Below are positions 15,511 to 25,970 of a DNA stretch of 64,000 bases, piece after piece (the first letter of the stretch is position 1; each line of letters opens with the position of its first letter). A model generated the notes under the pieces. That model was not told the origin of the DNA. It did no database searches and was given only the letters and a program-made list of their open reading frames with translations. This DNA is from Symbiodinium natans (Eukaryota > Sar > Dinophyceae > Suessiales > Symbiodiniaceae). The stretch spans positions 457,501 through 521,500 of the forward strand of contig CAJNDS010000236.1 of NCBI GenBank assembly GCA_905221605.1, written 5' to 3'. The position numbers and the translations under genes are program-made.

Positions 15511-18013
15511 GCCTGATGCCAGTGATCGCTGCCATGGCAGCCGATACCACAGAAGGTGATGAGGCCCAGCGACAGACGATTTAGTATGTAGAAATGTACA
15601 ATGTAAAGATATACAAGTAGAATAGATATCAACAAATGAATATCAACAAGAAAAATATAAATACAACATATATAACTATACATATAAATATAAATATAAA
15701 TACAAATATAAAGATAAATATAGATATAAATATAAATATACATATACTTGCGATCATAATATAAATATAAGCATAAATATATGAATATAAATATAAATAT
15801 ATAAATATAAATACAAATATACAGTATATATATATATATGGAGTATATATATATATACACGTATGACTGTTATTATCCTCTTATTTATGCAACAGTTTCT
15901 GCAGGAGGTCGAGAGGCACAAAGCCGAGTTTCGACGGTGGGCCACTTGGACACTTAAGGCTTGCGAGGAAGCTCGGGGCGGGTGCCGAGGATTCCAGTAC
16001 AAGCCGATGGTTGCTGGGTAATGCAGGGGCCTTAATAACTAGAAGAAGGTTTCAGGGATCATTGTAGCATAAGTATAAAGGGACCCGAAGGGAAGACTGT
16101 TAGTAATTCTTCCGACCCCTACAGTGTACCTTTACTAGCCGTAGTCCGTAGTCAAGAACCGGTATCCTCCCCTAAACCCTAAACCCTAAACCCTCAATCC
16201 TAAACCGTCCCATCCCCAATTCCCGAACGGGTAACAGTTGCGCTCGGCGGAGGTCTCCGACCTCGAGGAGCAACAGTGGCTCGGCCGGTCCTGGGCGCAG
16301 CTTAGGGTTTAGGGGTTATAGGGTTTAGGGTTTAGGGTTTTATTCCTGCTGAGCACTCTTTCTTGGGCTTGCCGGCCCTGAAGTGTTTAAGAGCTACATA
16401 GCTTGTCCCAGCGAGCTACAGCAACTATCCTGGGAGTTAGACAAGCCAGGAGGCAAACATGCGTGTATATAGGTACATGCATGCATGTGAGAATGTGTGT
16501 AGTGTATAGGTATATACAAGCACATGCTTTATTTATTGTCATAATGAGAATGAGTGTGTCTCTCTCACTCTGTCTCTTTCCCTTTCTCTTTATCTTTCTC
16601 TTTCTCTTTTTCTCTTTCCCTTTTTCTGTTTATATATGTATGATATGATTGCAAAGCGCCCGTAGCTTCAACCGACCCAGGCTCGAGGCGGATCGTGGGG
16701 CAGCGCTAGCCGCAGGCGCCGCTGCCGGGTGTTCGTAGTGGGCTGAAAATTCGTAAAAGGCTGGTACGACTTGGCGGTCGATGGGCACTTCTAGCCCCAA
16801 CCATCAGTCTACTTGTAACCAATTTAGAGGACTTACGGAATAAAAAGTGCGGTTATTCTTTTGTGTTACAAGTACCCCGAACCTCCAAGTGTGGGTTTAG
16901 TATGGTTTTACATCAGCTGAATACGGTCTATCTACCTATCCAACAGCAGTTGACAAGCAACTACCCGAAGCTTGTAGGATGCACTGGTGCAGCTGCCAGA
17001 CGAGACGAGTTCCTTAAACCCTAAGAAACTTCCTTAAACCCTAGTAGTAGAGTTCCTTAAGCCCGAATAGAGTTCCTTAAACCCTGGTAGACTTCCTCAG
17101 ACCCTAATAGAGTTCCTTCAACCCTTGCAGAGTTCCTTAAACCCTAATAGAGTATGAGCGGCCTGCCACACAATAGCAGCACACTGACGAAAGGCAGGCT
17201 CTGGCTGTGCGTCCGCCTCGTGGATGAACCTCTGCTGATCTGTGGCTTCTGCTGTAAGCAAGTCTCCTGAACTGGGCGCTGTGTCTCTTTCCCTAAACCC
17301 TCAACCCTAAGCCCTTAACCCCAAACCCTAAACCCTGTAAACCCCATAAACCCCATAAACCCTCAACCCTCATGAAGGAATTCTTGGAGTGATTAAGGCT
17401 CCCTTGTCCAACTTTCCCGTGGCGGCCTGGGATGTCCACGAGGAGCTATCTTCCGGAGCCCAGGCCCTACCCTGCACATAGTGCGGGGCTTTGTTTAGGG
17501 GTCCGGAAGGAAAATAGGGTTTAGGGCGACTACTGTAAGCAATATGGGGTTAGCTGGTTGGTGGGCAGGCTCTTTGCCACGTGACTCGCCAACATCTCAA
17601 TCCTCGTTACTGCCCCTTGCGTTCAGCTGCGAGCCTTGCAGGCAGATCAGAGTGGCCAGGACATCGAAGGACACAACATTGGTTTAGGGTTTAGGGTTTA
17701 GGGTTCAGGGTCTGGCTGTCTTGCGGGCAATATGGGCAAATGTTGCAATCTGGTTTCTTGAGAGACGGGTCTGAAGCTACAGTAACCCCATGGACTCCTG
17801 CTTGCTGAGGTATTCATTTACGCAGCGACAGTCTGCCAACAGGCTTTTTCTGTGCCTGCACGACATGTTATCGATCTGCTTGGGTGTTTTTTAGGTTTCG
17901 GCTTGGGGCGCTTGGATCTTCCAGGATTGCTTTCTCCGAGCCTTTGGCTCCAGTCCTTGGAGCAGATCGCACGTCACGGCAAAGAAGCGGGTGTGGCAGG
18001 GCAGCACTGAGAG
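15511..18013 (+). CDS. Unrecognised multi-exon gene A, exons downstream of the retrotransposon
   Basis: Nine exons join in phase after exon 6028-6112: 15511-15563, 15905-16009, 16238-16296, 16681-16734, 17177-17253, 17390-17463, 17627-17681, 17826-17883 and 17925-18013. Donors are mostly GC or GT, and acceptors are AG. The donor at 17682 is GTTTAGGG and that at 17254 is GTAAGC. Sample pieces are MPVIAAMAADTTEG, EVERHKAEFRRWATWTLK, SAEVSDLEEQQWLGRSWA, LSNFPVAAWDVHEELSSG and QADQSGQDIEGHNI. Together about 205 residues are mostly helical and Ala/Leu-rich, without a recognised motif. The last donor coincides with the start of an inverted-repeat element at 18014. Individual exons are supported by phase and composition only. 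Confidence 0.55.
15590..15865. repeat. A/T-rich ATAAATATA repeat region
   Basis: About 270 bases are dominated by ATAAATATAAATACA-type units, ending in TATATA. It is non-coding and intronic. Confidence 0.8.
16540..16640. repeat. Pyrimidine-rich TCTCTTTC microsatellite
   Basis: TCTCTTTC/CCTTTCTC units lie in an intron of gene A and have no coding value. Confidence 0.7.
17007..17155. repeat. Tandem 20-bp repeat carrying AAACCCTA
   Basis: About seven imperfect copies of GAGTTCCTTAAACCCTAATA lie in tandem. Each unit contains a telomere-like AAACCCTA core plus AGTTCCTT, so it is a higher-order derivative of the interstitial repeat. It is intronic. Confidence 0.75.
17290..17372. repeat. Degenerate telomere-type array
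   Basis: CCCTAAACCCTCAACCC-type units include CCCATAAA variants and lie in an intron of gene A. Confidence 0.75.
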
Positions 18014-18156
18014 GTTCACCTGGCTGGTTCTTAGCAGGGAAGGAGAGAATGAGGTACCCTATATAATCCCTGAAAGGGTACATATATATATATAGATGTA
18101 TATATATATATATACGGCCCTCATTCCCTCATTCCCTACTAAGAACCAGGGGTTCA
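18014..18156. mobile_element. Inverted-repeat element (family 6) at a splice donor, with target duplication
   Basis: The terminal repeats CTGGTTCTTAGCAGGGAA and TTCCCTACTAAGAACCAG enclose a TATATA-rich centre. GGTTCACC occurs in direct orientation at both ends (18013-18020 and 18149-18156), as a target duplication would. The exon donor of gene A (G|GTTCACC) lies in the left copy, so the insertion coincides with the intron start. Confidence 0.65.
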
Positions 18157-18399
18157 CCCTCCGGAGCTCCGGACCTCCGGGCTTCTGCTTGGGGTGGCCA
18201 TGGAGACGCGCAACCCTACTGCACCAGGTTGATTGCCCTTCCCCGCCACAATCAAAAGAAATGTACAGACATGAAGAAATATACAAGCCTTATAAACCCC
18301 TCAAACCCAAACTCAATTCAAAAAGGTAAACCCTAAGCTCTAAACCCTAAACCCTAAACCCTCAACTTGAAAGCGGTATAAAAAAAAAGAAACTCTTAA

Positions 18400-18466
18400 G
18401 GTGCCGCCCTGCCTCGCTGCCTTCGACCCAGTCTTCCTGCAGCCTGTGGTGCAGGCGGCCTTGGGG
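18400..18466 (+). CDS. Candidate exon of an unrecognised gene
   Basis: An acceptor TTAAG is followed by a frame reading VPPCLAAFDPVFLQPVVQAA and a GT further on. It is hydrophobic and helical. Its phase does not fit the 18013 donor directly, so an exon is missing or a boundary is wrong. Confidence 0.4.
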
Positions 18467-18540
18467 ATGTTTTGCTTTAGGGTTTAGAGTTTAGAGTTTA
18501 GGGTTTAGGGTTTAGGGCTGTGGGGCACCCCTTTTTTTGC

Positions 18541-18646
18541 CGGGGGGGGGGGGGGGGGCATGTTGGCCTTTTCGGCGAGGCCACGTGCGCACACACAAAC
18601 GCTCAAGCAAGCAAGCAGGCCGACGGACGGAACGAACGAACAACAA

Positions 18647-18677
<31 letters not shown>

Positions 18678-18690
18678 AAAAGGTCTGTAT
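18541..18690. repeat. Poly-G run and (GA)n microsatellite
   Basis: An 18-base G run at 18541-18558 and a GAGAGA tract at 18645-18678 flank a short unique stretch. No gene was seen. Confidence 0.8.
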
Positions 18691-19228
18691 AGTCCATATA
18701 TATATATACAAACTTCATCATATCTATGTATATATGTATCTGAACTAGAATGCAGGGCTCATGCGAACTGCCTCCATCACCTTAGTAGCCGCGGTCGACT
18801 TGACTGTCCAGTTGCAAAGGCTTTGGAGACGCCTGGGCATCTCAGCGTGTGCCAGCAAGGCACCGCCCTACTGCCGTGGCTGGCAGATAGGCCGGGGGCA
18901 CCGAATTGCACCGGAGATCGAACACGCCAGCTGATCGGCACTGTAGGTTGTAAAGCGCGAATTCTGTCAGTCCATGGACTTGGAGTTTGCAGGGTATGCG
19001 TGCTTCCTTTCTTGGCACACTTCACGCTGGGTGAGCTACGTGTCTCCAAGCCTCCATGAAGCAAACGGGGGGAGGCCAGCCAGGTGCTGAAGCTGCAAAG
19101 CTCGCATGAGAGCCTCCGAATGCAGTTTCTCGTTTCTTTTGAAACCAATGTGCCGAAACTATGGTGGACCTCAGTGGCAGGAAGCTGTAAAATTCAACAT
19201 GTTAATTGCGCAGGGTCCCATCCCCTGA

Positions 19229-19905
19229 AGCAACAGCCCAGCCATGGAGTTGCTCCTTCAGCAGCTTGGCTCGATGCCGCTCGAGCACCTGGAGCGGATC
19301 ATGCAGGAGATGCCGCCAGAGCTCCGTCAAATAGTTGGGGACCATTTTGGATTTTTAAGGGTACTTAAACCCTATAAGGAATAAACATGTAAATTTTTTA
19401 ACACTATCCCAACCATGAATCAGGCATGAGGCAGATGGAGATGTCGCTAGCAAGCCCAAGCGCCTCGGCAGGGAGCGCGCGCGAGAGCTGAGAAGGAGGC
19501 GCCGGCCATCTACGTCCAAGTAGCAGCTCGCGATGCAGAAATGCATGTCCCAGAAGACTGGCTCTGCAAGAACAACAACTCGCAAGAATTGCCTGCTGAC
19601 GAAGGCCCTGAAGCTGGTTTCTGAGCAAGAGTACGGCGCAGAAGACATCGATGGGTTGAGGCTGGTTCTCCTCACATGTGGCCGAAGGGTACCACGACCG
19701 AGACCCGTGAGGAGGCACATGGCCAGTTGCCATCACCACAGGGCGAAGCGGTCAAACGAGTTCGCGGGAAGGAGCGTCCCACAGCAAGTCTCAGCAGCTT
19801 GCTTGATGGGCTTCAATCCTGTGTGCTTCCTTTGCTGCGCCAGCACTCCGACTTCTTTCCCAAGGCGGAGAGGCTTGAGCTCAGCCACTCCTACGTTCGC
19901 GGCAT
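19229..19905 (+). CDS. Candidate exons of an unrecognised helical protein
   Basis: An exon from about 19237 starts with an ATG after GCCCAGCC and reads MELLLQQLGSMPLEHLERIM then EMPPELRQI up to GTTGGGG. A second stretch (19496-19620) reads APAIYVQVAARDAEMHVPED and meets a stop. A third part in the same frame (about 19690-19904) reads SLSSLLDGLQSCVLPLLRQH and ends before GTGAGTGT. The stop at 19619 implies a short intron between the last two or a disabled copy. A different frame over 19590-19680 is also protein-like. No family was recognised; HEAT-like helices are possible. Confidence 0.45.
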
Positions 19906-20362
19906 AGTGAGTGTGAACATCCATGGAGGTAGCACAGCGAGGACCGGATGCTGGGTGGGGACACCAACTTCTACCCTGCAGTTTCAATGATCAATCATTC
20001 CAAAAACCCAAACGGCGTCTTGCTGCCTCTGTTCAAAGAGGGTGAGCTGGTTGGTCTGGCAGTCAGTCAGTGAATCGGCCGAGCCCCTCAGGCTGTGAAG
20101 TCGAAGTGGGGCATCGAGGATTGAAGAGGATCGGAGTCGGTTCTGAGGCATGGAAAAAGGATCAGTGAACCCCACCTGCTGCAAAGCCGAGAGCACATTT
20201 TTTTGCTTCTGCAGGGTGCTGCACAATTTGCACGACCTACTATGTAACCCTGTAGCACCATCCCACCCGTGTAAGGCTGCACAGCGTCAGTGTGCCCCCG
20301 TCTCTGTCTGCGCTGCGTGTGCGTGTTTGTTTTTTGCTTCTGTGTGTCAACTGTTCTGTCAA

Positions 20363-20519
20363 GATCCCGCGCGTCTCATGAAGCTGACAGCCTGCGAAAG
20401 GCTGGAGGCAGGGGCAGCGGACCTTGCTTCGACCGCGGCGCTGGCTTTGGAGCTGCTCGTGGCCAGTGAGGACTCCCGAACTGCCCGGATCTGCATGATG
20501 ACGGAGAAGCTCCCAGAGA
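20363..20519 (+). CDS. Candidate exon, helical Ala/Leu-rich
   Basis: After the acceptor CTGTCAAG the frame reads LTACERLEAGAADLASTAAL then ALELLVASEDSRTARICMM. It stays open to 20575. The composition is strongly coding; the function is unknown. Confidence 0.5.
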
Positions 20520-20891
20520 CTTCAAGACCCAATGAAAGCCCAGCCCAACAATGCAACCTCTTTTTACAGACTTAACAGAGAAAAAAAAAGGCTTAGCTCC
20601 AAAGAAAACGCTTAAGCTTTGCTGTGGCAGGCTTGGCCAGCGATCGGCCTCACCCCCTCGGCCTGCAGTGAGTCCAGTGAGCTGAAGCCATGGGACAGGT
20701 GGCTCTCGGACTCTATGGGATTCAGAGGGTTGGGTGTGGGGTTTTTGTCCATCCGAAGTGGTCCCAGCCCTGAGCCCTTCAGTCCCCAAAAGCAGATGCA
20801 CTGACTGCTCTCCATGGATTGCATAACCCAACCTTCATCAGCCTCAGCATATCCACAAATGTAAAATGTACTTGTTCCCAATGGCAGCAGT

Positions 20892-21200
20892 CGCACCATG
20901 GACTATAGTCTCTACAGTCTCAGCAGCCTCCCATCGCAGGCTTCAACTTGCAGCACACCTCCGCGGTGCGACACCTGGTGCAGCCCTGCCTGCCTCAGCG
21001 GCACTGGCACTGTGCCAGCTTTGCAGCCCGGCAGCCGAATGCAGCAGAGGCGTGCAATGGCGTGCCGAGACTCTGTTTCCTGCGCTCAAAGAGCTCGGAC
21101 ACCGAGGTTTGACCGAAGGCGATGCCTTAGCAGCCGAGCGTTGCGGCTTTTGGGCCAATGGCCTCGTGGCGAGCAGCTTGGGCTTTGCCTTTATTGTCGG
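20892..21200 (+). CDS. Candidate exon, about 100 residues, unrecognised
   Basis: An acceptor ATGGCAG near 20888 is followed by a frame reading ASHRRLQLAAHLRGATPGAA, then LFPALKELGHRGLTEGDALA and ERCGFWANGL. It is Ala/Leu-rich and helical. The boundary at the 3' end is unclear. Confidence 0.5.
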
Positions 21201-21304
21201 CAGATACATCGTCCACGTGTGTCGGCATGGTTTTTTCCACAGGGCTGTTTTGCTGTGAGCGAGACCATGTAGCTTTTCCAGCAGCTGTCTGTCGACCGTT
21301 TCAG

Positions 21305-21849
21305 CCAAAGCTCCCACGGTAACGTTCGTTAACCCTCCTGTGCCTGGGGCTGGGCCGCAAGGTCTCCCTGGCTGGCGGGAAGTACTCTCCTTCGTGAAGA
21401 GCCTTGGCCCGGCAACGCCACTGCAGCCGGTGAGTGGCAAGGGCTGGCGCGAGGCACCGAGGAGGGAGAGGAGAGTGGAGAGGAGAACGGTTGCTGAAGA
21501 TGTGACGATGTAGGGCGAGTTCTGTGTCAAGGAGGGCAGGTGGAGAGATCTGACAGAGTCACCAAGAGCACTTGCTGTCACGCGTGCTCTGGGGAAGAGT
21601 GCGCCTGACAGAGGCAGTCTGTATATAGCCTGTATAATTACGGAGTTATCCCTATAAACCCCAAGCGCTCAACTTGAGGGGAAGCTGGGTTTGACTTCTG
21701 CTCTGGTTGGCTGGAGAGCCGAGTGCTCGAAATCATCTCATGTGTGCTGAAGCCAGAGTGGCGAGAATGCTTGAATCTGTGAGAGAGTGTCGGATTCCTG
21801 CTGAGCGGTTCGTCCAGCTATGCGGATGCCCAAAACGACGCCTTAGCCT
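21305..21849 (+). CDS. Three phase-consistent exons of unrecognised gene B
   Basis: The exons are 21305-21429 (donor GTGAGT), 21557-21620 (GTATAT) and 21753-21849 (GTATGT). They join in one frame: PGWREVLSFVKSLGPATPLQ, HQEHLLSRVLWGRVRLTEAV and ARMLESVRECRIPAERFVQL. The two introns after 21620 and 21849 start with related sequence (CTGTATAATTA, GGAG, TATCCCTA), so they share an inserted repeat at the same position relative to the donor. An Ala/Leu-rich exon follows at 21929-22070. No family was recognised. Confidence 0.55.
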
Positions 21850-21928
21850 GTATGTAATCTGTATAATTAGGGAGGTATCCCTAAATCCTATAACCCTAAA
21901 CCCCTAAAACCCCTAAAAACCCTACAAG

Positions 21929-22070
21929 CCCTGAACCTATCCGCTTCATGTGAGGCGGCCCTGGCTGCCCTGGCTGCGGACCGCTGCGGCCCACTCCAGG
22001 CGCTGATTGCCCAGGGCTTGGCGCCCAGTGGCGGCAATGTGGCCACGCCAGGAGACGGGGAGCTTGAGTC
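21929..22070 (+). CDS. Candidate exon of gene B
   Basis: After CTACAAG the frame reads ASCEAALAALAADRCGPLQA then LIAQGLAPSGGNVATPGDGE. It is Ala/Leu-rich and resembles a HEAT/armadillo or ankyrin-like helix pair, but no repeat family can be named. It would join the 21849 exon if a GC donor at 21846 is used. Confidence 0.5.
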
Positions 22071-22280
22071 GAATATATACCGGACTCTGCACCATTCCCA
22101 TTCTATTTCGTTTAATTCTCATGAACATTATGATCATTTTTTAGTGACATGCTTGTTATTCGTACTATTCTTCGTATTATGATTCTTAATTATGATTATT
22201 ATTGTTGTTGTGATTATGATTATTATTGTTGTTATGAGTATTAGTATTATTATTGTGGTTTGTGTGATTCTGCTGCCTTC

Positions 22281-22380
22281 AGCTTAGCCTCCCGCACCGC
22301 AGGAGAAGTCTTCGACGTGGCCTTGACGGGCTTCCCGAAGGAAGGGGCCGCTATCTTTCCTTGGGCGAACGTTTGAAAGC
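22281..22380 (+). CDS. Candidate exon, basic
   Basis: An acceptor CTTCAG is followed by a frame rich in Arg and Leu (RRGLDGLPEGRGRYLSLGER) and then AAGCAAG|GGTTTTAGGG. The opposite strand is also open, so the strand is uncertain. Confidence 0.3.
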
Positions 22381-22859
22381 AAGGGTTTTAGGGTTTAGGG
22401 TTTAGGGGTTAGGGCCGTTTAGGGGGTTTATTGGGCAGGTCAGATTCCCTGCGCTTGGTAGCCCAGTAGCCGCCATATTATAGTCACTTGAACGAAAAGA
22501 CTTTGGCTTCTGCTCCTCCTACCTGAGCCCATGGCAGTGTTACCCAGCCTATGCTCAGATTAAACCCTAAACCCTAAACCCTAAACCCTAAGCCCTAAAC
22601 CACAAGGATTCCAAGCTTCAGATGGCAGGTGTTGCCCTGGAACTTGGTGGACTGGATGTCCTGGACCTTTGAGCTGCCCGGCCTCAAACTCGCTGGGGTT
22701 TTGGGGGGTGCTTCTCGTGCCCCTTTCAAAAGGAGCCCAAATTCCTCCTTAAGGTCAACCTCCTCGCTGCGACATCGCCGGGCTCAGATCTCAGCAGCTT
22801 TTTCGGGCATGCCAGCGCACAGTTTGCACGGGCTCTACCTACCCTCCCCCTCGGCCCAG

Positions 22860-23091
22860 GATTCCCTAGTGCAAGAGCTGCTTCAGTACACGATGAAGCT
22901 GCTACCGACGTGCCCCTCGATCACAACTAAACTTCGTGGGGGGCGGGAGGGTAATTAGGGGTCGGTCGGACAAACTGAATCTGCCGCCTGTGGGATGGTT
23001 TCTCATCCCGTGCCTGTCTCTTGCTATTCTGAGGTCAAGTTGGGGCGTGTTGCCTCCCCCAGAATCCCGCTTCAGCCAGAATCGCCTTGAG
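22860..23091 (+). CDS. Two phase-consistent exons of gene B
   Basis: The exons are 22860-22950 (CCCAG acceptor, GTAATT donor) and 23034-23091 (GTGAGA donor). The first reads LVQELLQYTMKLLPTCPSIT. The second, by phase, reads VGACCLPQNPASARIAL. A following candidate exon (about 23189-23291, after GAACAG) is open in two frames. Function unknown. Confidence 0.45.
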
Positions 23092-23456
23092 GTGAGAGCA
23101 GACCCGGCTTCGCAGAACTCTTGAAGGCTTGGTCCCTGGCGCTTGTAGCCACTAAGCCACTAAGCCCTGCTGCAACTCTGGGACAGAACAGCTCAAGCGG
23201 CGATCTCCTGCGACATCCGCCCCCCTTGCCCTGTCAACATCCGAGCCCAGAAAACGTGTCTTTGAAGAGAACCTCATCCGCGGCTGGAGAGCAACTTGAG
23301 CACGAGCTTTTCTAAATCATAACCCGTTTTGGGTGTACCCGCAGAAAAAAGGGCTCCGCAGCAAAATAGGAGCCCCCTTCAATTCCCCAATTGTTTTTAA
23401 ACAGGGTCCCGAACTTCAGAAAAAAGCAACGTCCCAGTTCTTTCGAATCTTTCGCA

Positions 23457-23535
23457 GGCCGTCCTTGCCCTTGCGCTGCACCGCCGCCCGTTTGAGATGC
23501 TTGTACCGGTGCCGCTTCGGGCACCTGGGCGAGGG
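23457..23535 (+). CDS. Candidate exon of gene B
   Basis: After TTTCGCAG the frame reads AVLALALHRRPFEMLVPVPL. A GC donor is possible at about 23519. A family 2 inverted-repeat element follows directly. Confidence 0.4.
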
Positions 23536-23542
23536 AGTCATC

Positions 23543-23633
23543 CCAGGATGGGCTATTACACCCTTGAATCCCCTTGAAAGGCCCCCTGATAGGGAACAAT
23601 ATGAGGATATAAAGGCCCAATAGCCCATCCTGG
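23543..23633. mobile_element. Inverted-repeat element, family 2
   Basis: CCAGGATGGGCTATTA at the left mirrors TAGCCCATCCTGG at the right. It is about 91 bp, non-coding and intronic. Related copies lie at 50117-50244, 58249-58312 and 62303-62391, with weaker ones near 33116 and 35453. Confidence 0.7.
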
Positions 23634-23885
23634 TCATGCACTTCAAAAAGCTTGCTTCGCTTGTTTTTTGTTCCGGGGCTCATCTTTCAAATCATCTGTG
23701 GCTCCCAAGTTGAAGGCTGCGGCACTGTGACTTGAAAGAGAAAGGTGAGCCAAGATGACTAGAGGGGTTGCGGGTGTCTGTTTTTAGTGCCATTTGCAGC
23801 ATACATATTTTCTAGCTGATGTGAACGTTGAATGGGACTTTTGGACCTCTTGGCGGTTTGTTGGACTCAAAGTTTTTGTTGGCAG

Positions 23886-24305
23886 ATGTTCAGCATGCCA
23901 GAACGCTCTGAGGCCGGTCGCTGCCTGCTGGCGGATGCTTTGTTGCGCCGCTATGGCGCCCAGCACGCTCAGCTCTGCCAAGAGCTGTGCCGCCAGCTGT
24001 CGCTTGCCCAACTCATTGGGTTTAGGGTTTATAGGGTTTAGGGCAAATCGGACAAACACGGTCTGAAACCAGTGCTGTTGTGAGAAGCTCGAGGCACGTG
24101 AGAGAGCCCTCGTTGAAAAAGGGTTTATGGTTTAGGGTATCTTAGTAGCTTGCCAGAATGGAATGCCAAATGCTGCTTCATGGTCAGGCGGTACCCTTTG
24201 GGAGTCATGCTGCTGCTCGCGGACGCGGCGCTGTTCAAGGAACCTGCCAAAGATGCCCTGGAGCAAATCCGCGACCTTCTCGCCCGCAGCAGCCGCTTGA
24301 CCTGA
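23886..24305 (+). CDS. Terminal exons of gene B (C-terminus)
   Basis: Exon 23886-24019 follows TTGGCAG and reads RCLLADALLRRYGAQHAQLC then QELCRQLSLAQLIG. Its donor is GTTTAGGG, the first unit of a telomere-type tract. Exon 24188-24305 follows GGTCAG and completes codon GGG. It continues RYPLGVMLLLADAALFKEPA, then KDALEQIRDLLARSSRLT and TGA. The two-base overhang is matched exactly. The protein end is helical with Leu/Ala heptads. The family was not recognised; an upstream link to the 20-23 kb exons is likely but unproven. Confidence 0.62.
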
Positions 24306-24421
24306 CTGGGCACGGTGCCGCCTTTGTTGCGTGGTTTGGCATGGAGCTCAGGACCAAGACCCGCACAACAGCAGGACAGTGTTCAAGGGGATGGCCCATT
24401 TCGAACAGAATAGAACTTGGG

Positions 24422-24511
24422 ATGTTCCCCCTTGTACTAACAGTCCTGAATAGGGATGAGTACCCCCCAGTATATCCCTAGTTTAAGGATTGTTAGTATA
24501 ACGGAGACCAT
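24422..24511. mobile_element. Inverted-repeat element, family 4
   Basis: ATGTTCCCCCTTGTACTAAC at the left pairs with GTTAGTATAACGGAGACCAT at the right, giving roughly 30-bp arms. A second copy lies at 62908-62998. Confidence 0.75.
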
Positions 24512-24567
24512 CTCAAAATAGAACTCAAGAAAACAAAATGTTGTTTAGAAGCGTTTCTCGCGCAGGA

Positions 24568-24837
24568 CTTGCCAGATGCAGACTTTCAGGAGGCCCCGGG
24601 AATGCACAGACAGGTTCTGGGAACAGTTTTTGTCGTCGCTGTGGGGTGTTTTGGGCCGGGTTTACATGTAGGGCGGTCCATTGTGCTTAGGTACGTTTTG
24701 TTGGGGTGTGCAGGGGTGTTTTGGTGTGAAGGCTTATTGGGGGATCTGGGAGAGACGGGGTCTGGTACCTGGTTCTTGTGCGCAGTACACATTCTGAGGC
24801 GAACGGCTTCACATTCTGGTGCCGAAGTGCACAGATG
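24568..24837 (+). CDS. Two candidate exons of unrecognised gene C
   Basis: Exon 24569-24616 (CGCGCAG acceptor, GTTCTG donor) reads DLPDADFQEAPGMHRQ. A second exon, about 24785-24837, reads THSEANGFTFWCRSAQM before GTTGCT. Both have good splice signals. Function unknown. Confidence 0.45.
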
Positions 24838-25223
24838 GTTGCTAGAACCCCTTGCTCCCCCTCCCTGGACCCTTCACGTCTTCATTTGCTTTGAAAAATC
24901 CGACCAAAAGCCCCGAATCCCCCAAACTCCGGGCATGGCTCGAGGTGGTGGCTGCAGTGCTGTGTGCCGCAGCCCCACGGACTCCCAAAGAAGCCCAGGA
25001 GCCGGCAACCCCAGAGCCTGGATTATTATTAGTACTAGCATTGTATTTAGGATTCGTTTTTTTTTTTGGCTTGATGGTGTGTCGGGAACTTATGGGGATC
25101 GCAGCTTTCAAGTGGCCCCTGCTGTCGGGCCTCAAATAGGCTGGCCACGGAAGCGCACGCGTGCCATGAAGTCATGCAGAAATTTCTGCACTTGCCATTG
25201 GCTTTGTGTGTACAGTAGCCGGG

Positions 25224-25391
25224 ACTGCCCAGGAAAGAATGCCGCCGCCAACGTGCGCCATTTGCGATACCAAAGGCTGCGCTTGCCCGGTGCAGATTGG
25301 CCGAGGCCAGTGGCGAGCTGTCATTGATGATATGTGTGCCGCATGCCCTCATGCCAACTGTCGCCTCTGGCACTGGTTGTACATGATCGTG
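25224..25391 (+). CDS. Candidate exon with Cys-rich, possible zinc-binding segment
   Basis: The frame reads PTCAICDTKGCACPVQIGRG, then QWRAVIDDMCAACPHANCRL. Cys pairs CxxC, CxC and CxxC..C look like metal ligands, but the spacing matches no finger I can name. A possible start ATG is at 25241, and a donor GTGTGC follows at 25387. A second frame is also open here. Confidence 0.45.
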
Positions 25392-25970
25392 TGCAGACGC
25401 ACGAACCTGAAAAATCAACCTCCGCAAGGAATTCGATGCGTCAGCTAGACGGATATGTGCATATGCTATCACGGTGTTTACTACGCTAGCAGCCTAATTA
25501 TGACAAAAAAGATTCATAGTGCCAGCAGGCTTCCAGGCCTATGACTTTTCTCTACTGAAGGCAGCGCTCGGCCTAGAATACGAAGCGACGGGCGCATCAA
25601 CGCATGGTACGATGTGGCCACGGCACTGTTGCTTGTTTGCATAGACCATATATGGGTGGCTCTCTCAATTACAAGGGTTCCTTTAGGATCCCTATAGAAT
25701 GCGGTACCATCAGAAGAGGGACCTCGAAAAGGGCTCTCAACCAAGGCTCGTATGAAGGTTTCTATTTCAGTACATTCCTTCGGCAGAGACCATACCCACC
25801 CATTCACTTGGCTGCTGAGGCAGCTGCTGTGTCAGCGCCATGGCGGGTCGGACGATGATGGTCGCTGGCAGTTTGAAGCTCGCCAGACAAGACCGCATGC
25901 CAGGTGCTGCATGGATGGGCTTTCTTAATGATGCAAGTTTCTGAATCTAGTTGTGCTGTTGTAGTTCGAG

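Noticed and set aside
15640-15860. Tyr/Ile-rich minus-strand frame of 135 residues
   Set aside because: It is generated by an ATAAATATA simple repeat.
17007-17155. CRISPR-like array
   Set aside because: It is a contiguous tandem repeat without unique spacers, in a eukaryotic intron.
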